Position numbers and translations under genes: made by a program
Notes under the pieces: model-generated
The model's database searches: none
What the model saw: only the letters and a program-made list of their open reading frames with translations
Told to the model about the DNA's origin: nothing
Assembly (NCBI GenBank): GCA_002698885.1
Contig: PAAH01000018.1
Coordinates: forward strand, 61,831 to 68,609
DNA: 6,779 nt
Direction of reading: 5' to 3'
DNA from: Nitrososphaerota archaeon
GTDB lineage: Archaea > Thermoproteota > Nitrososphaeria > Nitrososphaerales > Nitrosopumilaceae
Part shown: positions 1-5,975 of the stretch, piece after piece
Position numbering within the stretch: the stretch's first letter is position 1
Layout: each line of letters starts with the position of its first letter

Positions 1-123
1 TGTTGTATCATGTCTAGTAAATAGAAAAAGCTGAAAATTTTCCTGTTCTTTACCAAAATAATAAGTAAGATTTTTTCCTACGTGTCCTGTACAACCAAGT
101 ATGGCTATCTTAAATTCTGACAT
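1..123 (-). CDS. NAD(P)-binding Rossmann-fold protein, probable nucleotide-sugar epimerase/reductase (N-terminal 41 codons only)
   Basis: The minus-strand frame opens with ATG at 121-123 and runs without a stop to the window edge, so only the N-terminus is present. It begins MSEFKIAILGCTGHVGKNL, a beta-strand followed by the GxxGxxG dinucleotide-binding loop (GCTGHVG) seen at the N-terminus of extended short-chain dehydrogenases and sugar-nucleotide epimerases, dehydratases or reductases. After about 20 more residues it reads LFLFTR, fitting the second Rossmann strand. The start lies 11 nt after the stop of the transketolase C-terminal subunit, so it is probably the next gene in that transcript; no clear Shine-Dalgarno motif precedes it. 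Reaction and substrate cannot be read from 41 residues. A nucleotide-sugar enzyme is the inference from the glycan context; another NAD(P)-dependent oxidoreductase is possible. Confidence 0.75.
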   Translation of the reverse strand, partial: MSEFKIAILGCTGHVGKNLTYYFGKEQENFQLFLFTRHDTT

Positions 124-134
124 ATATCTGATAA

Positions 135-1049
135 TTATTCTATGAATTTTAAAGATGGCTTTGCATCAAGTGAGAATTTTTTTCTCTGGAAATCATGCCC
201 ACCTATAATATGTGAAAATTCATCATTTATTCCAATTTGTTGAAATTTTACTGATTTTCCTTTTTTAGCAATTACTTCTGAAACTATACTTCCTAGTCCA
301 CCAATAACACTATGCTCTTCTAGCGTTATGATTGGAATCTCATCATCAATTAAATTTTCAACTGTAAAAGAATCAAAAGGCTTTATCGATGGCATACTTA
401 TCAGAGATGCATTTATTCCATCTTGTTTCCATTCGTCGACCCACCTTTTTCCTGTTTCTAACATATTACTTGTTGTGATTAATGCTAGATCACTACCCTC
501 CAATACTGTTATGGATTTACCAATTTCAATTCTAGTCCCATCAGAATGAATTTTTGGTTCGCCATTTTTTCCTAATCGTATGTAGACGGGACCATCATAC
601 TCAAAACTACGTTTGACTAACTCTTTAGTTTCAATAGGATCTCCTGGACATAAAACTGTCATGTCAGGTAAACTTCTCATTATTGCTATATCTTCCAATG
701 CATGGTGAGAAGAACCCAATGGACCATAAGTTAAGCCTGCACCGACTCCTACAAGTTTTACATTCATAAAATTATAAGCTAAATCTAATCTAACTTGCTC
801 AAAACATCGCATTGTTACAAATGGTATAATACTATAAACAAAAACAATTTTGCCTCTAGAAGCTAATCCCGCGGCAATACCAATTGTGTTTTGTTCCGCA
901 ATTCCAGTGTTAAGAAATCTATCTGGAAATTCATCCATGAACGTTTCAAAAACAGAATAACCCATATCGGCAGTAAGAAGAAACACACGATCGTCCTTAC
1001 GTGCAAGTTCTCTTAATGTATCTATAAATGCAGTTCTCAAAAAACTCAC
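135..1049 (-). CDS. Transketolase, C-terminal subunit (pyrimidine-binding and C-terminal domains)
   Basis: Second half of a split thiamine-diphosphate (ThDP) transketolase, which moves a two-carbon ketol unit from a ketose to an aldose; cytosolic. Residues 4-165 form the Pyr domain with GIAEQN at 49-54, whose Glu52 should be the catalytic glutamate touching the ThDP aminopyrimidine, and a His-His pair in GSSHHALED (112-120). Residues about 185-300 form the C-terminal transketolase domain (LEEHSVIGGLGS at 243-254). The length, about 300 residues, is normal for stand-alone subunits. The GTG at 1047-1049 overlaps the stop of the N-terminal subunit as GTGA, indicating translational coupling. A TTG at 1038-1040 is a serious alternative start: it gives (M)RTAFIDTL, the usual family start as I recall it, and sits well spaced from GGAGTGA. 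The opening ADMGYSVFETF and the LGSSHHALED version resemble polysaccharide-cluster transketolases more than pentose-phosphate enzymes; that is recollection, not a search. Confidence 0.93.
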   Translation of the reverse strand: MSFLRTAFIDTLRELARKDDRVFLLTADMGYSVFETFMDEFPDRFLNTGIAEQNTIGIAAGLASRGKIVFVYSIIPFVTMRCFEQVRLDLAYNFMNVKLVGVGAGLTYGPLGSSHHALEDIAIMRSLPDMTVLCPGDPIETKELVKRSFEYDGPVYIRLGKNGEPKIHSDGTRIEIGKSITVLEGSDLALITTSNMLETGKRWVDEWKQDGINASLISMPSIKPFDSFTVENLIDDEIPIITLEEHSVIGGLGSIVSEVIAKKGKSVKFQQIGINDEFSHIIGGHDFQRKKFSLDAKPSLKFIE

Positions 1050-1052
1050 TCC
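1046..1052 (-). promoter_or_regulatory. Shine-Dalgarno-like GGAGTGA for the transketolase C-terminal subunit
   Basis: The minus strand reads GGAGTGA here, close to the archaeal anti-SD complement GGAGGTGA. It overlaps the GTG at 1047-1049, so it is too near to serve that codon, but it ends 5 nt before the TTG at 1038-1040. This geometry favours the TTG as the true start, or re-initiation coupled to the TGA stop of the upstream subunit. Confidence 0.45.
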
Positions 1053-1864
1053 AATTCTTTGAGAGCTAAATTTAATTGCTCATCATCAGGTGATTTGTAG
1101 TGCCAATCCAAACTATTTTCCATAAATGATACTCCTTTCCCTTTCACAGTATGTGCTATAATCACTTTTGGTAAATTTTCGTTAGGTGAATTAAATGCAT
1201 CTAATAATTCATTATGATTATGACCGTCTATTTCAAAAACTTGCCATCCAAAAGATTTCCATTTATCGGAAATTGGTTCTTGATTAATCACTTCATTTGT
1301 TGATCCAAAACTTTGAATCTTGTTATAATCAATTATTGCAGTTAGGTTTGATAGTTTATGGTGTGATGCAAACATAGCTGCCTCCCATACACTTCCTTCA
1401 TTACATTCTCCATCCCCTAACACAACAAAAATTCTACCAGTGTTATTCATTCTTTTATTGCCTAGTGCCATCCCACAACCAACCGATAATCCATGGCCTA
1501 ATGAACCAAAAGAGAATTCTATTCCAGGTGCTGTTTTCTTGTTTAAATGTCCAGGTAATTTTCCATCATCTTGATAGTAAGTATCAAGGTATTCCTTTGG
1601 GAAGAATTGTTTCTCTGCTAATATAGCATAAAGGGCAGCACTACTATGAGCCTTACTTAATAAAAGAATGTCACGCTCGTTATCATTCAAATTTTTTGGA
1701 TCTACGTTCAAAATTTTAAAATAAAGTGTAACAAGTATCTCAATTACAGAATAACACCCACCAATATGTGAACTGAATGATTTATGCATCATTTTTAAAA
1801 CATCAATTCTAATAGATTTACAAATATCTTCTAGCATTGGTTGTTGCAACTTCCCTTCCATCAC
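1046..1864 (-). CDS. Transketolase, N-terminal subunit (ThDP diphosphate-binding domain)
   Basis: First half of the split transketolase; it binds the diphosphate and metal of ThDP and pairs with the C-terminal subunit encoded next to it. Visible motifs: SSHIGG at 31-36 and LSKAHSS at 69-75 (conserved active-site histidines 33 and 73), GSLGHGLSVG at 120-129, and the ThDP signature GDGE at 150-153 through to Asn181 in DYNKIQSFG, giving Asp151 and Asn181 as likely metal ligands. The end, HTVKGKGVSFMEN followed by WHYKSPDDEQL, matches the terminal pattern of this subunit; the 272-residue length is typical. The start may be GTG at 1862-1864 or the adjoining ATG at 1859-1861; a TAA lies directly upstream in frame, so the gene cannot extend further. 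A TATA-like box about 24-27 nt upstream suits a leaderless message. SFGS replaces the more usual STGS before LGHGL. Role in sugar biosynthesis rather than central carbon metabolism is inferred from context. Confidence 0.94.
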   Translation of the reverse strand: MMEGKLQQPMLEDICKSIRIDVLKMMHKSFSSHIGGCYSVIEILVTLYFKILNVDPKNLNDNERDILLLSKAHSSAALYAILAEKQFFPKEYLDTYYQDDGKLPGHLNKKTAPGIEFSFGSLGHGLSVGCGMALGNKRMNNTGRIFVVLGDGECNEGSVWEAAMFASHHKLSNLTAIIDYNKIQSFGSTNEVINQEPISDKWKSFGWQVFEIDGHNHNELLDAFNSPNENLPKVIIAHTVKGKGVSFMENSLDWHYKSPDDEQLNLALKELE

Positions 1865-1884
1865 TTAAGAATTAGAACGCTTGT

Positions 1885-1896
1885 CATATACTTTTT
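1885..1896 (-). promoter_or_regulatory. Candidate archaeal promoter (box A) for the transketolase pair
   Basis: On the minus strand a purine-rich AAAAAG (BRE-like) is followed by TATATG. The TATAT centre is 24 nt from the GTG and 27 nt from the ATG of the transketolase N-terminal subunit, the spacing expected for a leaderless archaeal transcript. It lies in the 38-nt gap after the preceding gene, where no T-tract terminator is visible, so read-through from upstream is also likely. Confidence 0.4.
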
Positions 1897-1902
1897 GTCT
1901 AT

Positions 1903-2508
1903 CTACTTCTCTAGATTAACTTCGTATACAACTATTCCACCCGTTCCAAAAGATGAAAAGAAAATTGGATTTAGAAATTCAGGAATATCAGGATCATCTG
2001 GAGTCGATAGTAATCTAATTGTAGATTCATTATCATTTTTGTACCAGGTTGTATTTGGGTCATTTGTTATAGTAGTATAAGTGTAAATCAGATAATCAGG
2101 ATTTTGTTTTATATCAAGATTTTCTTGTGCTGGAATACTGTTAATTGCAGAAAAATAGCGCTCATAATAAGACCAATCTTTTTTTGTTATGAAATCTTTA
2201 ATCGTACCACTCTCTGGACCCTCAGTAAATTGTGCATAAATTAATTTTGAATCAGTATAATATGAATAAGTTTTTGAAGATGCCATGATAAATTTATCTC
2301 CAATATTTTCATCTTGTTTTAGTATTTCAATAATTTTTCTTACATCTTCTTCAGAATTTTTTAGTTCACCAGAAAGAAAACTTTCTAAAATATCAAATTT
2401 TGATACGTTAGTATCTTCACTCTGATAAAATGTTGATAGTGTAAGCATGAAAGTAAATCCAACACTAACTAATAAGAATAAAGAAATTATTATTATATTA
2501 ATTCTCAT
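1903..2508 (-). CDS. Membrane-anchored extracytoplasmic protein, likely detached outer domain of a GT-C glycosyltransferase
   Basis: A 201-residue protein with one N-terminal hydrophobic segment (residues about 3-27), predicted as an uncleaved anchor or signal peptide, followed by a soluble part outside the cell. I recognise no named family by signature. The soluble part resembles the domain that follows the membrane bundle in many GT39/PMT-like enzymes: a helix (DVRKIIEILKQ, 55-65), then GDKFIMASSKTYSYYTDSK (70-88), then PDYLIYTY (137-144), and a last strand GGIVVYEVN (190-198). Potential N-glycosylation sequons are NTT at 152 and NES at 160. ATG 2506-2508 overlaps the end of the GT-C gene by 11 nt and has GGAG 9 nt upstream, so the two should be co-translated. 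Inference: it completes or regulates the neighbouring enzyme, which lacks such a domain. It could instead be an independent secreted protein. Confidence 0.8.
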   Translation of the reverse strand: MRINIIIISLFLLVSVGFTFMLTLSTFYQSEDTNVSKFDILESFLSGELKNSEEDVRKIIEILKQDENIGDKFIMASSKTYSYYTDSKLIYAQFTEGPESGTIKDFITKKDWSYYERYFSAINSIPAQENLDIKQNPDYLIYTYTTITNDPNTTWYKNDNESTIRLLSTPDDPDIPEFLNPIFFSSFGTGGIVVYEVNLEK

Positions 2509-3832
2509 TTCTATTTACTCCAGAATTAATTAATTGTTTTATCTTTGATTGAATAGCGGGTATTGATTCAATAAAAAATAATGAACTAAGAGCAGGAAAT
2601 ATTAACCAAATAGGAAAGAGATGAAATGCTCTATAGACAGGAAGTGTAGAGATTAAAGTAAGAAAAACAACACATGCAATTATAAGAAATTTAACATTAT
2701 TTGGAATACGATTAATATTGATAATTCCTATCGTAACAAGTGGTACTATTACTAATAACATGAAATGATATTCAATATTTCCGAATATTCCAATGATTAA
2801 AAATGTAAAGAAAAATGTAGATAATAAAATAGAAGCCTGTTTTTTATTAAAGTTAATCTTTGTAATATACAAAAATCCTCCAATTACAGGAAGAATACCT
2901 AGTATTGGAAATAGTGGAATGATCGACAAAGTGTCATAAACATCTATTGAAAATTTAAAAAGATGATCTGGATTATGGAAGAGTAAATTATAAAAATAAT
3001 TTTTTAAAAATAATGACGAGTCTAAATAAAAGGCGGAAAGAACATTCTCGTGTAGTATATTTTCCATATTTTGTCGCCAAATTTCTGTCTGAAATTTGAA
3101 TAAATCAAGAAAATAGATGTTGGGATATAATGTTAAAAATTTCCCAAATGTAGCATAGTTGTAAATTAGAAGTGGACCACTTATTGCTAGAAAAGAGATA
3201 ACTGTGAGGCATAGATTTCTTAACTCAATGATTCTTTTTCTTTCAAAAATTACTAAATATATTAAAAATGCTATGAGAATAAATGCCGCTTGATATCTAA
3301 AACAGAATGCAATTCCAAGAAATACTCCCACTAGTAAAAAATCATAGATAGTTTTTTGTTTTTTTGTAGCATAATATAACGAAGCAAAAATAAAAAACAA
3401 CGGTGCAGCCTCATTTAGAACCATTATTGACAAATGAGCAATTTTTGGATTAACAGCAAAAAATATTTGTGTAAGTAATGCAACTTTGCTTCCAAATAGA
3501 TTTTTTGTAATAAAAAATGATGTAAAAACTATTCCAGTACAGGCTAATAGAGAAATTATTTTTCCGGCAATAAAAGGATCATCTAGTAAATCTCCAAATG
3601 CTGCATAAAGTATTGGACCACCAATTGGTGCACCAACTATTCCAATATTTTCTATATCTCCACTTAGTATCTGTTCACCAATTAGATAATAAAAAATTCC
3701 GTCATTTTCTGTAAAAGTTAGATGATGGAAAAATGATATGTAGAAAAAGGTGAAAAAGAAGATGGTTGTAACTAAAATCGGTAGTTTATTTTCATTTCTG
3801 AACTGTCTAATTGATATTTTTAGATCCTGCAT
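2498..3832 (-). CDS. Polytopic GT-C glycosyltransferase, GT39/PMT-ArnT-like
   Basis: A 444-residue integral membrane protein. Hydrophobic segments are visible near residues 18-37, 88-108, 114-128, 136-154, 163-180, 182-197, 208-226, 303-324, 334-351, 356-372, 380-396 and 405-422. In the first outer loop, FTENDGIFYYLIGEQILSGD (40-59) carries the acidic residues (Glu42, Asp44) expected in GT39/ArnT-type enzymes, which take a sugar from a polyprenyl-phosphate donor and transfer it on the outer face of the membrane. LNEAAPLFF (139-147) and FRYQAAFIL (178-186) fit later conserved stretches of that superfamily. The protein ends soon after its last membrane segment and has no large C-terminal soluble domain; the overlapping downstream gene may supply one. 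ATG 3830-3832 has a box A about 24 nt upstream. Donor and acceptor are unknown. A different GT-C subfamily is possible, but a transporter is unlikely given the loop-1 motif. Confidence 0.85.
   Translation of the reverse strand: MQDLKISIRQFRNENKLPILVTTIFFFTFFYISFFHHLTFTENDGIFYYLIGEQILSGDIENIGIVGAPIGGPILYAAFGDLLDDPFIAGKIISLLACTGIVFTSFFITKNLFGSKVALLTQIFFAVNPKIAHLSIMVLNEAAPLFFIFASLYYATKKQKTIYDFLLVGVFLGIAFCFRYQAAFILIAFLIYLVIFERKRIIELRNLCLTVISFLAISGPLLIYNYATFGKFLTLYPNIYFLDLFKFQTEIWRQNMENILHENVLSAFYLDSSLFLKNYFYNLLFHNPDHLFKFSIDVYDTLSIIPLFPILGILPVIGGFLYITKINFNKKQASILLSTFFFTFLIIGIFGNIEYHFMLLVIVPLVTIGIININRIPNNVKFLIIACVVFLTLISTLPVYRAFHLFPIWLIFPALSSLFFIESIPAIQSKIKQLINSGVNRNEN
2518..2521 (-). promoter_or_regulatory. 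Shine-Dalgarno GGAG for the 201-residue anchored protein
   Basis: The minus strand reads GGAG followed by 9 nt and then ATG at 2506-2508. The motif lies inside the last codons of the GT-C gene and supports this ATG as the start and translation from a shared message. Confidence 0.55.
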
Positions 3833-3850
3833 GTTTAGCAGTGAAAAGGG

Positions 3851-3861
3851 AATATTAAAAA
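3851..3861 (-). promoter_or_regulatory. Candidate archaeal promoter (box A) for the GT-C gene group
   Basis: The minus strand reads TTTTTAATATT, centred about 24 nt before the ATG at 3830-3832. No Shine-Dalgarno motif lies between, so a leaderless or nearly leaderless transcript fits. Confidence 0.45.
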
Positions 3862-3947
3862 CGGTTGGTATTAATCTTCCTCTTTTTTGTTATTAAAAAT
3901 TTTGATTCTCTTTAAATTATCATAGCAAATTCCTTTTTAACAAAAAA

Positions 3948-3957
3948 GCTTTTAATC
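3948..3957 (+). promoter_or_regulatory. Candidate archaeal promoter (box A) for the methyltransferase
   Basis: The plus strand reads GCTTTTAATC after an A-rich, BRE-like run. Its centre is about 28 nt before the TTG at 3981 and 40 nt before the ATG at 3993. A start of transcription near 3980 would leave a 13-nt leader carrying GGAAG in front of the ATG. Confidence 0.4.
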
Positions 3958-3992
3958 GTAATTTAGATGGCGATATAATATTGGAAGATAAT

Positions 3993-4898
3993 ATGAAAAA
4001 GACAAAATGTGCACTTTGTGAAACATATGATAATTCAACTATCTTACATTCTAAGAATCTACCATTAAATGGAATTAGTTCAGCTGAATATGCACCAAGA
4101 AGAAAGAGAGATTATATCCATTATCAAATTGTTAAATGTAATAATTGTAATCTTGTTCGTTCTGATCCAATAGTTGATTCTACATTAATTGATAATCTAT
4201 ACGAACATAGTGATTGTACATACTCATTAGAAAAAGAGAATGAGCCGTTGAAGAAAACATACGGGAAATATATTCATGAATTATTAACAAATAATAAAAT
4301 TAAAAAAAGATCTTATCTTGATATTGGTTGTTCAAATGGATTTATGTTAGAAATTGCAAAAGAAATGGGATTTTCCAATATAAGAGGTGTTGAACCTAGC
4401 CTTGATGCTATAAACCAGGCATCTGAAAAAATAAAAGAAAAAATTATTCCTGGTATGTTTGATCTTTCTAAATTAAATAATGAAAAATTTGATCTGGTGA
4501 GTTTTTTCCAAACATTTGATCATATACTTGAACCGAATCAATTTCTACAGGATGTAAGAAAAATTCTTAATGATGATGGATTTGTCATTGCAATAAATCA
4601 TAATATTGGTTCTGTTTCATACAAAATTCTAAAAGAAAAAAGTCCTATTATTGATATTGGTCATGCATATCTGTATGATCTATCTACAATTAGAAAAATT
4701 TTTGAAAAAAACAAGTTCAAAGTGATTAAGGTTTTTCCTGTTCAAAACTCAGTTGCACTATCAAGGTTATTGGAATTAATGCCAATTAGTGATTCATGTA
4801 AGAGTGTCGTATCAAAAATTCAGAATCAGTTAACAATAGATAAAATGCAAATACCGTTGTATTTAGGTAACTTGGGAATATATGCACAAAAGATCTAA
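3993..4898 (+). CDS. Class I SAM-dependent methyltransferase with N-terminal zinc-ribbon, sugar C-methyltransferase-like
   Basis: A 301-residue cytosolic protein and the only plus-strand gene. Residues 6-52 hold two CxxC pairs (Cys6/Cys9 and Cys49/Cys52), a probable zinc-binding module as found in front of sugar C-methyltransferases and related enzymes. Residues about 105-205 form the SAM-binding Rossmann domain: motif I YLDIGCSNGF (108-117), acidic Glu134 in RGVEPS after strand 2, and FFQTFDHILEPNQFLQDVRK (171-190), typical of the Methyltransf_23-type family. HAYLYDLSTIRKIFEKNKF (224-242) matches the late helix of that family. I chose ATG at 3993-3995, preceded by GGAAG at 3983-3987; the frame also allows TTG at 3981, four codons earlier, which would suit a leaderless message. 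Substrate is not readable; a nucleotide-linked sugar is inferred from the module and from the glycosyltransferases around it. Confidence 0.9.
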   Translation: MKKTKCALCETYDNSTILHSKNLPLNGISSAEYAPRRKRDYIHYQIVKCNNCNLVRSDPIVDSTLIDNLYEHSDCTYSLEKENEPLKKTYGKYIHELLTNNKIKKRSYLDIGCSNGFMLEIAKEMGFSNIRGVEPSLDAINQASEKIKEKIIPGMFDLSKLNNEKFDLVSFFQTFDHILEPNQFLQDVRKILNDDGFVIAINHNIGSVSYKILKEKSPIIDIGHAYLYDLSTIRKIFEKNKFKVIKVFPVQNSVALSRLLELMPISDSCKSVVSKIQNQLTIDKMQIPLYLGNLGIYAQKI

Positions 4899-4930
4899 TT
4901 TTAAATCAGTATTTCAAAATTTTTCATAAT
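4899..4930. terminator. Possible bidirectional T-tract terminator between convergent genes
   Basis: The 32 nt between the stop of the methyltransferase and the stop of the converging GT2 gene contain TTTT at 4899-4902 and TTTTT at 4920-4924 on the plus strand, with AAA/AAAA tracts giving weaker T-runs on the minus strand. Archaeal termination uses oligo-T tracts without a required hairpin, so the gap could end both transcripts. There is no stem-loop of note. Confidence 0.3.
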
Positions 4931-5929
4931 CTATTGTTTTTCATTACTAATAATTCTGATTTTCTGAAGGCTTGTCGTGCTCAAAATCCTATTTTTATTA
5001 ACATGTTTGTGCTTAGAACGTAAATAACCAATATTATTAAAAATCCAAACAATGCTTTTAATTACAGTTTTCAGGCTTGGATTGTCAGCTATTTTATTCT
5101 CATAACTTGTTGATGTCATTGTAGTAGATCCCTTTATTTTATAATCAAACCAGATCTTAATTTCACGTGAACCATAAACAAAAAAGAATAGCAATAAACT
5201 TCTTAATGCAAATCTTGGCTCAAAATTAGTAATCTTCATGGCTAGCTGATTTTTTAGGCCATGAAAAGCTGCTTCAGATTTTAATTTTGAAGAAGTTTTA
5301 CCTGCACTATGATAAACTATAGAATTTGGTACTATCACTACTTTATACCCTAATATCCAACTCCTCCATCCAAGATCAACATCCTCAAATGAAAAAAAGA
5401 ATTTTTCATCAAATCCACCTAACTTATCAAAAATTTTTCTACGGATCATCATAGAAGCACCTCTAGCACTTGAAATTTCTTTAATTTGTTCAGTCATCTT
5501 TTTTGAATTATATACTATGCCCATTCTATCTATAAAATCACCACTAGAATCCACATCCCCATTGGGTTTTAATAAAAGACTTTGACAGATAGCTACTTGT
5601 TCATCTTTCTGGAGAACTTGTACCATTTCAGAAATGAAATTGGTGGTAGTAACAGTATCATTATTAAGAAATAACAAGTGTTCACCTTTTGCAATTTTTG
5701 CACCTATATTATTTGGTTCTGCAAATCCTTTGTTTGAATCAAGTTTTATAACAATAATTTGTGGATAGTTTTGTGTAACAAATTCTATACTTCCATCTGT
5801 CGAGTTATTATCAACTAATATTACTTCAAAGTTTTCATAATCTGTTTTGAAAAGTGATTCTAAACATTTTTGAAGTAATTGCTTTCCATTATAATTTACA
5901 ATTATTATAGATATTTTTGGTCTATTCAT
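4931..5929 (-). CDS. Glycosyltransferase family 2, rhamnosyltransferase (WbbL)-like
   Basis: A complete 332-residue GT-A fold enzyme that would transfer a sugar from a nucleotide donor to a growing glycan on the cytoplasmic side of the membrane. Motifs in order: KISIIIVNYNG at 5-15, VDNNSTDGS at 39-47 (nucleotide-binding Asp40), NKGFAEPNN at 66-74, LNNDT at 88-92 (Asp91, the DxD equivalent), RGASMMIRRKIFDKLGGFDE at 156-175, FEDVDLGWR at 181-189 with the probable catalytic-base region, and PNSIVYHSAGKTS at 201-213. These are the hallmarks of the WbbL-like rhamnosyltransferase branch, though archaeal members need not use rhamnose. Residues 242-262 contain a hydrophobic, possibly amphipathic stretch that may attach it to the membrane; no true multi-span region is present. 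Loop 66-74 has AEPNN where AGGNN is commoner. ATG 5927-5929 has a box A about 26 nt upstream. Family call firm, sugar unknown. Confidence 0.95.
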   Translation of the reverse strand: MNRPKISIIIVNYNGKQLLQKCLESLFKTDYENFEVILVDNNSTDGSIEFVTQNYPQIIVIKLDSNKGFAEPNNIGAKIAKGEHLLFLNNDTVTTTNFISEMVQVLQKDEQVAICQSLLLKPNGDVDSSGDFIDRMGIVYNSKKMTEQIKEISSARGASMMIRRKIFDKLGGFDEKFFFSFEDVDLGWRSWILGYKVVIVPNSIVYHSAGKTSSKLKSEAAFHGLKNQLAMKITNFEPRFALRSLLLFFFVYGSREIKIWFDYKIKGSTTMTSTSYENKIADNPSLKTVIKSIVWIFNNIGYLRSKHKHVNKNRILSTTSLQKIRIISNEKQ

Positions 5930-5950
5930 GTTTAGGCTCTTTTTGTTGCT

Positions 5951-5970
5951 GATAAAAAGTATTATAAAAA
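5951..5970 (-). promoter_or_regulatory. Tandem TATA-like elements upstream of the WbbL-like GT2 gene; may also end the upstream transcript
   Basis: On the minus strand, TTTTTATAAT (5961-5970) is followed by CTTTTTATC (5951-5959). The second is centred about 26 nt before the ATG at 5927-5929, right for a leaderless start; the first would give a leader of roughly 10 nt without a Shine-Dalgarno motif. The same two T5 runs lie just after the stop of the preceding GT2 gene and could act as its oligo-T terminator. Confidence 0.4.
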
Positions 5971-5975
5971 TAGTG

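Larger units (their letters stand above)
3833..3980. other. Divergent intergenic region between the GT-C gene and the methyltransferase gene
   Basis: This 148-nt non-coding stretch separates two divergently transcribed genes and is very AT-rich. It holds a box A candidate on each strand (3851-3861 minus, 3948-3957 plus) and the perfect palindrome AAAAGCTTTT at 3944-3953, which overlaps the plus-strand box. A CTTTTT/AAAAAG inverted repeat (3933-3938 and 3943-3948) is adjacent. I see no RNA gene or riboswitch. The only small frame is a three-codon ATG-GCG-ATA-TAA at 3967-3978. Confidence 0.6.

Noticed and set aside
328..549. 73-codon plus-strand open frame
   Set aside because: It lies entirely antisense to the C-terminal domain of the transketolase subunit, whose motifs are clear; the predicted peptide shows no recognisable domain.
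1841..2080. 79-codon plus-strand open frame spanning the gap after the 201-residue protein
   Set aside because: It is antisense to two well-supported genes, has low-complexity hydrophobic and serine-rich content, and shows no ribosome site or motif.
3967..3978. Tiny ATG-GCG-ATA-TAA frame upstream of the methyltransferase as a leader peptide
   Set aside because: Three codons, no ribosome site, and it would lie upstream of the transcription start implied by the box A at 3948-3957.
3972..3980. GATATAATA as the methyltransferase promoter
   Set aside because: Its centre is only about 17 nt before the ATG, so transcription would begin after the start codon; the TTTTAAT further upstream fits better.
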